Below, one piece after another: positions 1-8,298 of a DNA stretch of 64,000 nt (positions are counted from its first letter, which is position 1; every line of letters starts with the position of its first letter). The notes under the pieces are model-generated. The model saw only the letters and a program-made list of their open reading frames with translations. It did no database searches and was not told where the DNA came from. Position numbers and translations under genes: made by a program. Source of the stretch: Myxococcus virescens (GTDB lineage Bacteria > Myxococcota > Myxococcia > Myxococcales > Myxococcaceae); assembly GCF_900101905.1 (NCBI RefSeq), contig NZ_FNAJ01000009.1:83060-147059 (forward strand), given 5' to 3'.

Positions 1-618
1 GCTCACCGAGCTCAGCGGCTGGAAGAACTCCACCGCGTAGGCCACGCTGGGCGTCAGCTCCAGCGCGCCGCCGCCGGGGCGCCACGGGGTCTTCACGCGC
101 GCTTCATTGAAGAGGCTGAGCACGCCCACGCCCACGGCCGCGGTGCGCGTGCGGTCCGAGCGCGCGAACTGGTTCGACACCTCCAGCGTCAGCGGGGCGT
201 CCGGGTTGAAGCGCGCGTTGAGGTCCGCCGCGCCCTCCATGCGCGAGGCCGCGCTGGAGTTCTTCGTCATCAGGCCCGTGTACATCACGTAGTCCAGGTT
301 GGCGCCCAGGTTGAACGCCATCGTGGACGACGGAATCTCCAGCCGGAAGCCGGGGCGGAAGCGCAGCGCTACGTCGCCCGACAGGTTGCCCGATACCGGG
401 TCGCTGGTGGGCTCCGCGTTGGAGGTGGGCGAGAAGTAGCCCACGCCGCTGTCCAGCCGCGTCTCCAGGTCGAAGTAGGGGTGCAGCCGCCCGGAACCCA
501 CCTTGAAGCCGTTTCCCCCGGTGGGAGGCGCCGCGATGCCCTGGGCGGAGGCCGTGCCGCCCAGCGCGAGCAGCGCCAGTGCACCCAGTCCTCCCCAGAA
601 TGTCGCGGGCTGCTTCAT
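1..618 (-). CDS. Outer-membrane beta-barrel protein, partial (C-terminus beyond window)
   Basis: Reading the minus strand from ATG at 618 gives 206 codons that stay open to the window edge, so the 3' end is missing. The product starts with a basic, hydrophobic signal peptide (MKQPATFWGG, then an Ala/Leu-rich core ending TASAQG). It continues as alternating polar/hydrophobic stretches rich in aromatic, Gly and Asn residues, such as LHPYFDLETRLDSGVGYF and LGANLDYVMY, which is typical of outer-membrane beta-barrels. It is the last visible gene of the minus-strand run that starts near 11443, 111 bp after the preceding gene. The Glt and Nfs machines of Myxococcus include several predicted beta-barrels (GltA, GltB, GltH; NfsA to NfsC), so a barrel fits here. 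Which family it belongs to cannot be decided from this fragment. Confidence 0.72.
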   Translation of the reverse strand, partial: MKQPATFWGGLGALALLALGGTASAQGIAAPPTGGNGFKVGSGRLHPYFDLETRLDSGVGYFSPTSNAEPTSDPVSGNLSGDVALRFRPGFRLEIPSSTMAFNLGANLDYVMYTGLMTKNSSAASRMEGAADLNARFNPDAPLTLEVSNQFARSDRTRTAAVGVGVLSLFNEARVKTPWRPGGGALELTPSVAYAVEFFQPLSSVS

Positions 619-729
619 GGCTGAGAAGGGCTTCCCAGGTGTGAGGCGCATTTCCTCCCACCTTTCGTGCTTGCGGCCGACGGCGTCATAACATGCGAGT
701 CAGGCCGGACCGAAGGTTTGTTGGCGGGG

Positions 730-1293
730 TTACCGGACGGGGCTGGCGGGAGGTGGGCGCACCAGGACGATGTCGGGTGTGGGGGGACGGCTGGGGTCTC
801 CTCCGGGGAGATTGTTGGGCTCCTCCACTTCCACGAAGAGATTTTCATCGGTGCGGAAGGCGAGCTGGCCGATGCACTCCTCGGCCTCCGAGCGGAGCTG
901 TCCCACCTTCTGCCGGGCGATCATCACCTTGGTGAACTCGTGCTCGCTGGACGAGGACTCCTGGCGGGACACCGCCTCCTGGAGGGACACGTCCGCCTGC
1001 TCGGAGATGCGCAGCAGGCCCTTGATTTGAGTGAGCTTCTCGTTGGCGCAGTTGAGCTTCACCACGTCCTTGGTCCGCCGGGCCTCCTCCACCTTCCCCA
1101 ACACCGAGCGCAGCACCTCGCGCATGCCGCTCAGGGCCTGCGTGCTGCGCACCAGCTTCGCCGAGTCCGGCACGTCGCTGGCCTTCTCCAGCGCCGCGGT
1201 GGCGGCGGGAGGGGCTGGCGGCGCGGCGGGGGACGGGCTTTGTGCCGTCGCCATGCCGGCGGCCAGGACGGCAAGCATTCCGACGTTGCGCAT
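730..1293 (-). CDS. Exported helical protein of unknown function
   Basis: The product is 187 aa if translation starts at ATG 1293. I prefer this start to an in-frame ATG 48 nt upstream because the residues from 1293 form a clean signal peptide (MRNVGMLAVLAAGMATAQS). The mature protein opens with a Pro/Ala linker, then a helical, charged segment (about residues 35-140) and a Pro-rich tail. Two cysteines, in KLNCANEK and EECIGQL, could form a disulphide in the periplasm. I do not recognise a family. Its place between a cyclic-nucleotide-binding protein and a beta-barrel gene suggests a periplasmic accessory of the same envelope complex; that is inference from position only. Confidence 0.7.
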   Translation of the reverse strand: MRNVGMLAVLAAGMATAQSPSPAAPPAPPAATAALEKASDVPDSAKLVRSTQALSGMREVLRSVLGKVEEARRTKDVVKLNCANEKLTQIKGLLRISEQADVSLQEAVSRQESSSSEHEFTKVMIARQKVGQLRSEAEECIGQLAFRTDENLFVEVEEPNNLPGGDPSRPPTPDIVLVRPPPASPVR

Positions 1294-1380
1294 GCGGCTC
1301 ACGATGCCGCAGAGCGTAGAGGCAGGGGTGGGGGGTGTCAAACCAACACGAGGGCGATGAAAGTGGTCAGGACTGACTAG

Positions 1381-1827
1381 TCAGTCCTTCGTTGCGAGAC
1401 GAACATTGGCCTCGCGCAAACGGGCAGACAGGCTCCTGGCGATATTCACCACGATGAAGGTGAACCCATCTCCATGGGTCCTCCGGAACTCGCGCAGGTC
1501 CTGCGCGCTGAGCTGAAGCAGGTCCACGTCCGTCTTCGCGCACACGGTGGCGGAGCGGAAGTCCTTGTCGATGAGGCCCATCTCCCCGAAGAACTCGGGA
1601 GGGGACAGCACCGCCAGTGGATGCAAGCCCCCCTGGGGCTGACGGCGCGAGACTTCCACCTGCCCGCGGACGACGACGAAGAGGCTGTCGCCCAAATCCC
1701 CTTCTTCGAAGATGACGTCCCCGGCCGCGAAGTGCCGCGCCCGCGCCAGCTCGGCGAGATGGCCGAGCTCCGCGGAGGAGAGCATCTCGAAGAGCGGCGA
1801 TGCGGCGATGACGGACAGCTTCTCCAT
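1381..1827 (-). CDS. Cyclic-nucleotide-binding-domain protein without DNA-binding domain
   Basis: The 148-aa product is almost entirely one Crp-type beta-roll. Visible landmarks are the GDVIFEEGDLGDSLFVVVRG strands (about residues 36-55) and the phosphate-binding-cassette-like FFGEMGLIDKDFRSATV (about 79-95), where E and R sit as in cNMP binders. The sequence ends about 30 residues after the last helix, so the helix-turn-helix of Crp/Fnr regulators is absent. It probably acts as a cytoplasmic sensor or adaptor by protein contact rather than as a transcription factor. The gene follows the GltG-like gene by 41 bp on the same strand. A second HTH-less protein of this type lies at 44596-45054. 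Ligand identity (cAMP, cGMP or none) cannot be told from sequence. Confidence 0.85.
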   Translation of the reverse strand: MEKLSVIAASPLFEMLSSAELGHLAELARARHFAAGDVIFEEGDLGDSLFVVVRGQVEVSRRQPQGGLHPLAVLSPPEFFGEMGLIDKDFRSATVCAKTDVDLLQLSAQDLREFRRTHGDGFTFIVVNIARSLSARLREANVRLATKD

Positions 1828-1868
1828 GGTCCCCCCGGGGCCCGGGCTGGGTGCTCCCGGCCGGGAGC

Positions 1869-3212
1869 CTAGCCCGCCGGCGCGAAGACGAAGGGGTAGG
1901 AAACGGCTGTCTCGTCGTCGGGTTTGAAGGGGAACACCCAGCTGCGGATGGTGGTGCGGATGCAGCTGCCCACCGCCTCGCTGCCCAGGGTGTTCTCCTC
2001 GATTTCGATGTCCCCGGCGCGGCCGGACGTCTTGATGGTGAAGCGCACCACCACCTTACCCTTGAGGTTGGGGTTCCGCTTGAGCTCCTTCTCGTAGCAG
2101 CTCTGGATGGCGGCCTTGCGCGCGCGCACGTAGCGGGCCAGCGCGTCGCGGTCCACGTCGGCGCTTTCGATTTCGGGCGTGGCGTCCTGCACGCGGCCCT
2201 TCACCACCGTCTCCTTCTTGTCGCCCAGGTCCACCTTGCCGCCGCCCTGGGTGCCAATGGCGCCGATGTCCGTCACCGTGCCCGTGCCGCCGCCGCGAGG
2301 ACCGCCGGTGGCGCCCACGGAGGCCTCACGGGCCACACCCACGCCGCCCGCGCCCGCCAGGGCCTCGGCGATGTCACCGCCGCCGCTGGCGCCGCCGAGC
2401 ACGTCCGCGAAGGCACCCTGGCCACCGCCGCTATTGGAGCCCAGAATCTTCAGCAGGCCCTTGCCGGAGACCTTCTTCACCACCTCCGCGCGGCGCTGCT
2501 GGGCGGCGTCACCCGAGGGCTTGTTCTCCGCGGGCGTGTCCTCCTTGGGCGCGGCATCGGGCTTGTCGCTCTTGGGCGCTTCGGTGGCACCCGTGTCCGC
2601 CGGCTTGGGGGCCTCCACCGGGCGCTGGGGGATGATGGCGCGCACGAAGCGGTCATCCAGTTCGTCCAGCTCCAGCTCGGCCACCTGCGGCGTCTCCGAG
2701 GTGATGATGAGGGCGGCGCCGGAGAAGTGGACCAGGAGCGAGGCGGCGAGGATGCCGAAGAAGACGCGGTCCATCGTCTTCCACCGGCTGACCATGACGT
2801 CCGTGGGCAGCACCGGCTTCGCCTCGTCGGGCGGCGGCGTGACGAATTGGAAGAAGAGGGTGGCGTCACCCAGCTCCACCTTGCCGCGAGCGCTCTCCGG
2901 CAGGGGCAGGACGTGCAGGTCGCCGCGGCGGGTGGCCAGGCCCTGCGCGCGCAGGGATTCGAAGTCCACGTCGGACGAGCCCAGGTTGACGCGGCCCTTC
3001 ATGTCCGGCGCGATGACGAGCAGGAACTGCTGGTTCGTGTTCTCCAGCAGGGCGAAGCGGGCGGGCCGGCCCTCGGTGGCGGGCAGGACGATGGTGTTCT
3101 TCGCGTCGTGGCCGATGGTGACCGCTTCGCGGCGGACGTGGTGCTCTTCGACGATGCGGCCGTTCTGGATGACGCCGACGCGGAGCAGCTTGTTCTGCGA
3201 GGTGGCGGCCAT
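1869..3212 (-). CDS. GltG/PglI-like inner-membrane protein (FHA-like, TM, AgmX C-terminal domain)
   Basis: The product is 447 aa. Residues 1-125 resemble an FHA-type beta-sandwich (VTIGHDAKNTIVL near 31-43). A single hydrophobic segment, FFGILAASLLVHFSGAALII, lies at about 151-170. Next comes a long Pro/Ala/Gly/Lys-rich periplasmic linker. The last 90 residues match the AgmX/PglI-type C-terminal domain of myxobacteria: an N-terminal helix with RKAAIQSCYEKELKRNPNLK, then strands with GKVVVRFTIKTSGR, and a second conserved Cys in VGSCIRTTI. This fold resembles TonB-type energy transducers. GltG (PglI) of the Myxococcus gliding machine has the same architecture and is thought to link the inner-membrane motor to periplasmic parts. 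It lies 4 bp after the small GltF-like gene. Whether it is gltG itself, an nfsG-type gene or a third paralogue cannot be settled here. Confidence 0.85.
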   Translation of the reverse strand: MAATSQNKLLRVGVIQNGRIVEEHHVRREAVTIGHDAKNTIVLPATEGRPARFALLENTNQQFLLVIAPDMKGRVNLGSSDVDFESLRAQGLATRRGDLHVLPLPESARGKVELGDATLFFQFVTPPPDEAKPVLPTDVMVSRWKTMDRVFFGILAASLLVHFSGAALIITSETPQVAELELDELDDRFVRAIIPQRPVEAPKPADTGATEAPKSDKPDAAPKEDTPAENKPSGDAAQQRRAEVVKKVSGKGLLKILGSNSGGGQGAFADVLGGASGGGDIAEALAGAGGVGVAREASVGATGGPRGGGTGTVTDIGAIGTQGGGKVDLGDKKETVVKGRVQDATPEIESADVDRDALARYVRARKAAIQSCYEKELKRNPNLKGKVVVRFTIKTSGRAGDIEIEENTLGSEAVGSCIRTTIRSWVFPFKPDDETAVSYPFVFAPAG

Positions 3213-3216
3213 GGGA

Positions 3217-3492
3217 CTAGAAGGGTTCCTGTTCCACGCTCTTCTCGACCTTGGGCACGAAGCTCTCGGTGCGGCTGAGGTCGTCGAAGCTCAGGTTGGA
3301 GCGCTGGAGGATGTACATGGCCTGGGGCTTCTGGATGCGTCCTTCGACGGTGATGGCTTCCAGGCGGATGACTTTGCGCGGGGCCTTCTTCGGCGACGCG
3401 GCGCCGCTGCTGGACGAGGAGGCCTGACTGGCGTCCTGGGCCAGTACGGGCGCGGCGGCGAGCATCACGATGAGGGCGAGGGCGGAGCGCAT
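3217..3492 (-). CDS. Small exported protein in the GltF position
   Basis: The 91-aa product has a signal peptide (MRSALALIVMLAAAPVLAQ), a Ser-rich spacer and a compact C-terminal part with VIRLEAITVEGRIQKPQAMY and a short acidic end. The start ATG lies 7 nt after the stop of the TPR lipoprotein gene, and the stop lies 4 nt before the GltG-like gene, so translation is probably coupled. In the Glt and Nfs clusters a small protein (GltF or NfsF) lies between the TPR lipoprotein and the FHA/AgmX protein, and this gene occupies that slot. The family link is therefore based on size, export and synteny rather than on a motif I can verify. Confidence 0.7.
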   Translation of the reverse strand: MRSALALIVMLAAAPVLAQDASQASSSSSGAASPKKAPRKVIRLEAITVEGRIQKPQAMYILQRSNLSFDDLSRTESFVPKVEKSVEQEPF

Positions 3493-3499
3493 GGCGGAT

Positions 3500-4969
3500 T
3501 TACTGGGAGTCGGTGGTGAGTCTACCCGAGCCGGTGGGCACCGGGGCAGCGGACGCGCCGTCCGGTGACGGTGCCGGGCTGCTTGGGGCGGAGGTGGTGG
3601 AAGGTGAGGCGCCAGGCGCCGCGACGCGCGTGCCCGGCTCGGGGTTGGACACCGAGGGGGCGGGCGGTGTTCCCTCGGGGGGGCTGGCCTCGGCGGCTTT
3701 CTGTGCCTCGGCGGCCTTTCGGAACTGGTCCTTCTGTTCGCGCTCCAGGCGCCGCTCCTCGCGGTCGATGAGCTTGCGCGCGTCCTTCACGTACTGGGGG
3801 ATGCGGTCGTCGCGTCCGCCGCGCGCCTGATAGTTGTCGAAGTGGGTGAGGGCCGTCTTGTAGCGCTTCAGCGGCTCCATCCCCGGCGGCTCCACGTCGA
3901 GGTAGAGGATGGCCAGGTTGAAGTACGCGTCCGCGGCGCGCGGCATCAGCATCAGCACCTGCTCGTACTCGGCGCGGGCCCGCGCGAAGTTCCCCTGACC
4001 CCGGTGGGCGTTGCCCAGGTTGAGGCGGGCCGACGCGAAGTCCGGCGCGGCGCGCACCGCGGCCTCCAGTTCGGTGACGGCGGCCTCGTAGTCCTGGGCC
4101 TCGTTGAGCATGGCGCCGAAGTTGTTGCGCGCCTCGGCGAAGTCTGGCCGCAGCTGCGCGGCCGTCTTGAAGGACTCCAGGGCCTGGGGACGCGAGTCGA
4201 GCGCCAGGTACACCAGCCCCAGCGCGTTGTGCGTGGCCGCGTCCTTCGGGTCGATGGCGCGGGCGTTCTCCAGCACCATGCGCGCCAGCTCGTGCTTGCC
4301 CTCGCGGTAGTAGACCTGCGCCAGCACCTGCATGGCGCGCACGTGCCGCTCGTCGCCCTTCAGCGCCTGCTTGGCCTCGGCCGAGGCGGCGGCGTGGTTC
4401 TTCGCCTGGAGCAGGGTGATGGCCAGCGCCGTGCGCAGCGCGACCGAGTCCGGCTGGGAGGACAGCCGCTCACGCAGCTCGGCCTCCAGCTTCGCCGTGC
4501 GGCCGGTGCGGCCATACAGGCGCGCCAGGCAGTCCCACGCGGACTGCTGCTCGGGGGCCACGTCCAGCGCCTTGCGGTAGGAGCGCTCCGCGTCCGCGGT
4601 CTTCCCCATCCGCTCCTGGACGATGCCCAGGTTCGTCCACGCGTAGTCCAGCTTCGGGTCCAGCTCGACCAGGGTGCGCAGCGCCGCTTCGGCCGCGGTC
4701 AGCTCGCCCCGGCGCGCAATCTCCACGGCCTCGACGAAGTCGCGCTCGGGGCCGCGCGGCGCTTCCGGACGGGAGGGGGGCGGGGACGGCGCCTCCGTGG
4801 TGGCGCCGGCGTCCGGCGGTGGCGCGGCGGTGGTGCCCGCGTCCTCGGCGGCGGAGGTCTCCTCGGGCGTTGGCCGGGGTGTGGTGGCGCACGCGGACAG
4901 CCAGAGGCTGGAGGCCAGCACCACGGAGGTCAGCGCGCGGGCGCATGAGAGACGCGGGCCAGGACTCAC
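3500..4969 (-). CDS. TPR lipoprotein, GltE/AglT-like
   Basis: I choose GTG 4969, which overlaps the upstream stop codon (GTGA). A longer in-frame opening to 5374 lies inside the upstream coding region. From this GTG the product is 489 aa and starts with a lipoprotein signal ending in the lipobox LSAC at about residue 30. A Thr/Pro/Ala-rich tether (about 35-75) is followed by roughly nine TPR units (about 80-380), for example LDYAWTNLGIVQERMGKTAD and AATHNALGLVYLALDSRPQA. A basic, helical segment (RKLIDREERRLEREQKDQ) and a low-complexity Pro/Ser/Ala tail end the protein. AglT/GltE of the gliding complex is likewise a TPR lipoprotein. It presumably sits in the periplasm on the inner leaflet of the outer membrane. 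Confidence 0.85.
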   Translation of the reverse strand: MSPGPRLSCARALTSVVLASSLWLSACATTPRPTPEETSAAEDAGTTAAPPPDAGATTEAPSPPPSRPEAPRGPERDFVEAVEIARRGELTAAEAALRTLVELDPKLDYAWTNLGIVQERMGKTADAERSYRKALDVAPEQQSAWDCLARLYGRTGRTAKLEAELRERLSSQPDSVALRTALAITLLQAKNHAAASAEAKQALKGDERHVRAMQVLAQVYYREGKHELARMVLENARAIDPKDAATHNALGLVYLALDSRPQALESFKTAAQLRPDFAEARNNFGAMLNEAQDYEAAVTELEAAVRAAPDFASARLNLGNAHRGQGNFARARAEYEQVLMLMPRAADAYFNLAILYLDVEPPGMEPLKRYKTALTHFDNYQARGGRDDRIPQYVKDARKLIDREERRLEREQKDQFRKAAEAQKAAEASPPEGTPPAPSVSNPEPGTRVAAPGASPSTTSAPSSPAPSPDGASAAPVPTGSGRLTTDSQ

Positions 4970-7900
4970 TTGGTTCCCTCTCCGGACAGGCGCGGGCCCT
5001 CTTGCGGCGTCGAGCGCACGGGGCCGCTGATGCTGCCCACCAGCCCATCCGGGTAGGTGGCGTCCGCGGCGAGCGCTTGCTTGGGCTCCTTGAGCACCGG
5101 GTATTCCTTGGGCCGGAAGCGGTTCAGGGACTCCAGCGTGCGGCGCGTCCACTCGTTGGTGAGGCGGTTCTTCCGTGCCTCGGCCAGCGTGGCGGCGTAG
5201 CTCTCCACGGCGGCCTCTTCCAGCGCGGTGGTCTGCTGGACCAGCGCGTCCTGGTAGACGACCACCGCCTCCTCGCCCATCCGCTTCACCTCCGCCGGGA
5301 CGGGCGTCTCGATGATGGTGTTGGCGAAGCGCTCCAGGGCGTAGCCCCGGCGGTAGAGCGCGGCCAGCGTCCACTCCAGCTGCTTGTACGGGTAGACGCG
5401 CGCGTACGCGGTGTTGACGGACTTCACGCCGTTGCGCTTGGCCGTGAAGCTGCGCTCCAGCGCCTTGCCTTTGCCGCCAATCTTCAGCTTGTCGAACTTC
5501 TGGAACTCCAGCTCGGCCAGCTGGAAGCGGCTGTAGGCGGCGGCATCCGCGGCCAGCGGGTGCGTGTCCGGCTGGAGCTTGCGCCGGTCGAACTCCGCCG
5601 CGGACCGCGCCCAGGCGTTCTGGGCTTCGCGCGTGCTGCCCAGCTTCTGGTGGGCGTCTCCCATGCGCCGGTGCGCGTCCACCACCAGCTCCACCTGTCC
5701 GGACTGCGAGGCGAACTTGCGCACGAACTCCTGCAGCGCGCGGACCTCGCCACGGGGGTTGCCCTGCTTCTCGTAGATGATGGCGGCGCGGTACTGGTTC
5801 TTGGGCGCGTCCTCCGCCTTGGGGAACAGGTCCGCGTAGCGCATGAAGGCGGCGGCGGCCTCCGGGTAGCGCTGCTGGCCCTCCAGCAGGCGCGCGGCGT
5901 TGAACAGCGCCGCCTCCCGGTCCTTCGACTCCGGGTAGTCCTTCACCAGCTTCTGGTAGCTGACGACGGCCTTGTCGAAGTCGTAGGAGTTCTCCGCGTT
6001 CACCGCCACTCGGAACAGCGCCCCGCCGGCCAGCGGGGACGACGGGTATTCGCGGTAGATGCGCTCGTACAGCTTCAGGGCGGAGTCGAAGCGGCGCGTG
6101 TTCTCATGCGCCACCGCGGCGTTGTTGAGGGCCTTGTCCGCGAACTCGTGGCGGGGCGACTCGTCCACCAGCTCGATGTACTTCGCCGCGGCCTCTTCGT
6201 ACTTCGACTCGGCCATGAGCTGGTCGGCGAGCTTGAAGCGGCCGGCGAGCTTGAACTTCACCAGTTGCTTGTGCAGGTCGCTGGACGGGTCGATGACCTT
6301 GTCGTTGCTGGCCAGCCGCGCGCTGACGGACTCCACGCTCCGCCAGTCCTCGTCGATGAGGAAGGTCTCGATGGTGAGGTTGGTGGCGTAGCGGGCCACC
6401 TCGTGGCTCGGGTACGCCTGGATGAGGGCCTCGAAGCGGCGGCGCGCCTCGGGGAAGTCGTCGTGCGCGTAGTACAGCTCCGCGGCCTGGTAGGCGATGC
6501 CGGGCGCCTTCTCTCCAGCGGGCAGCAGGGCGACGTAGGCGTCCGCGGCGGCCACCAGCTTCTGCTCGGTGGGCGCGAAGGGGCGGGGCTTCACGGCCTG
6601 GCCCGGGGGACGCTCCGTCGAGCGCAGCGCCTTGGCCTCCGGCACCGTGCCCGCCTGGATGTCCAGCGTGAGCTGCTTCTGCCACGCGAGCACCGCGTTG
6701 AGGGCCGCGTCCGGGCGGTGCTTGTTGGCCGCGTCCGTGTCGCGCACCTCTTCGTAGGCGCGCGCGGCGGCGGCGAACTGGAAGGCGTTGTAGAGGCACT
6801 CCGCGTAATAGAACCGCATGTCGCCCGCGCTCTTCGTCCGCGGGAAGCGCTCCAGGTACGTGCCATACGCGCGGGCGGCGATGTCGAAGGCGCTCCGGGC
6901 TTGCTCGAACTTGCCCTCCTGTTTGAAGACCAGGGCTTGCTGATGGTGGTAGGTGGCGCTGCCGTACAGGCTGCGCTCGGCCAGCGCGTTGGCGCGGGCG
7001 ATGGCCGCCGTGTCGCCCTTGTTCTTCTCGTACCAGGCGCCGCCGGGCTGGTAGAGGTTGGCCAGGGCCTCGGACTCTGCGAAGGACAGGCCCAGCATGC
7101 GGTCCCGCTCGTAGGCCTGGACGATGCGCTGCTGCACCAGGGGCGCGTCCGGCGCGTCCGGCGCCTTCTGCAGCACCCGGCGATAGGCCTCGATGGCCGG
7201 CGCGTGCTTCGTCTGGTCGAAGTAGACGTTGCCCAGCCGCTGGTACACCTCGGCCTCGTAGGGGCGCGGACCACGCTCGGCGAAGAGCGCATCCGCCCGG
7301 GCGATGCCACCCCAGGTGTCGTCCGCCAGGGAGATGGCCACGTACTGGAGGGCTTCCTCGCGCAGGTCGCCGCCGGCCGTCGCGTCGCCCTTCGCCACGC
7401 GCTGGGCTTCGTAGAATTCCACCAGCGTCAGGAAGGACGTCACCGCTGGCTCGAAGCGGTCCAGGCGGTAGTACGTCCAACCGAGCTTGTAGAGCGCCTT
7501 GTCGTAGAGCGGGTGCGAGGCGTCGCGCGTGGCGGCCTCGTAGGCCTGCGCGGCCTTGGGCAGGGCCTGCGGGTCCTCGTAGTTGTCGAACCAGTACTCG
7601 CCGATGCGCACCCAGGACTCGGTGGCGAAGCGGCTCTGCGGGTAGCGCGCGAGGAGTTGCTGGTACGCGTGGAGGCTGTCGTCGTACTGGTCCTGCTTCT
7701 CCAGGCAGTAGGCCAGCAGGTACCAGGCGCCGTCGTTGAGGCGGTAGTCCGGGAAGGTGGCCAGCAGCTTGCGGTAGAGCGCGATGGAGGGCGCGTAGTC
7801 CACGCGCGGCTCGGTGGGGAACTCCGCGTCCGGGTTCTTGTCGTGCGCCTCCAGCCGCTCCGCGTAGTCCTTCATCGCCAGCAGGTGGTCGTCCGACGAG

Positions 7901-8298
7901 CGCTCGTAATACAGCTCCGCCAGGCGGAACATCACGTCCGGCGTGAAGCGCGGCTCGGTGGGGTAGCGGCGCAGGAACTCCTCGAACCGGGCAATGGCGT
8001 CCAGCCGCTCGCGGCGCTCCTGGGCCTCCAGGTCCTTGATGCGCTGCTCGTAGGAGGCCGCCAGCGCGCCACGCTTCTGCTCGTAGCGCTGCTCCACCAG
8101 CTCCTGCACCTCGCGGTGGAACTCGCGCGCCTCGGACTCGTAGAGCTCCAGCGCGCTGCTCACCTCCTGGAACAGCGCCTCCTGTTCGGGCGTGCGTCCC
8201 ATGCCCTGGAGGTAGGGGGGCGCGGGCGCGGCGGGGGCCTCCGCGGCGGACGCGGGGCCACCCAGGGCGAGCAGCGCGGCGAGGAGACGGGAGCGCAT
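4966..8298 (-). CDS. Large periplasmic TPR protein, GltD/AgmU-like
   Basis: From ATG 8298 the product is 1110 aa; a GTG codon immediately before it is an equally possible start. The ATG overlaps the last base of the upstream stop (TGATG), so the genes are translationally coupled. A signal peptide (RSRLLAALLALGGPASAAEA) leads to a Pro-rich stretch and a helical, probably coiled-coil segment at about 40-95 (FHREVQELVEQRYEQKR). The rest is a TPR-type solenoid with Tyr-rich helices such as RFTPDVMFRLAELYYERSSD and SRFATESWVRIGEYWFDNYE. Size, export and TPR content match GltD (AgmU) of the gliding machine, which spans the periplasm. No catalytic motif is visible, so a scaffold role is most likely. 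Confidence 0.8.
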   Translation of the reverse strand: MRSRLLAALLALGGPASAAEAPAAPAPPYLQGMGRTPEQEALFQEVSSALELYESEAREFHREVQELVEQRYEQKRGALAASYEQRIKDLEAQERRERLDAIARFEEFLRRYPTEPRFTPDVMFRLAELYYERSSDDHLLAMKDYAERLEAHDKNPDAEFPTEPRVDYAPSIALYRKLLATFPDYRLNDGAWYLLAYCLEKQDQYDDSLHAYQQLLARYPQSRFATESWVRIGEYWFDNYEDPQALPKAAQAYEAATRDASHPLYDKALYKLGWTYYRLDRFEPAVTSFLTLVEFYEAQRVAKGDATAGGDLREEALQYVAISLADDTWGGIARADALFAERGPRPYEAEVYQRLGNVYFDQTKHAPAIEAYRRVLQKAPDAPDAPLVQQRIVQAYERDRMLGLSFAESEALANLYQPGGAWYEKNKGDTAAIARANALAERSLYGSATYHHQQALVFKQEGKFEQARSAFDIAARAYGTYLERFPRTKSAGDMRFYYAECLYNAFQFAAAARAYEEVRDTDAANKHRPDAALNAVLAWQKQLTLDIQAGTVPEAKALRSTERPPGQAVKPRPFAPTEQKLVAAADAYVALLPAGEKAPGIAYQAAELYYAHDDFPEARRRFEALIQAYPSHEVARYATNLTIETFLIDEDWRSVESVSARLASNDKVIDPSSDLHKQLVKFKLAGRFKLADQLMAESKYEEAAAKYIELVDESPRHEFADKALNNAAVAHENTRRFDSALKLYERIYREYPSSPLAGGALFRVAVNAENSYDFDKAVVSYQKLVKDYPESKDREAALFNAARLLEGQQRYPEAAAAFMRYADLFPKAEDAPKNQYRAAIIYEKQGNPRGEVRALQEFVRKFASQSGQVELVVDAHRRMGDAHQKLGSTREAQNAWARSAAEFDRRKLQPDTHPLAADAAAYSRFQLAELEFQKFDKLKIGGKGKALERSFTAKRNGVKSVNTAYARVYPYKQLEWTLAALYRRGYALERFANTIIETPVPAEVKRMGEEAVVVYQDALVQQTTALEEAAVESYAATLAEARKNRLTNEWTRRTLESLNRFRPKEYPVLKEPKQALAADATYPDGLVGSISGPVRSTPQEGPRLSGEGTK

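Noticed and set aside
104..661. 185-aa minus-strand frame starting MGGNAPHTW
   Set aside because: A different frame of the same strand gives a signal peptide and beta-barrel pattern that runs off the window.
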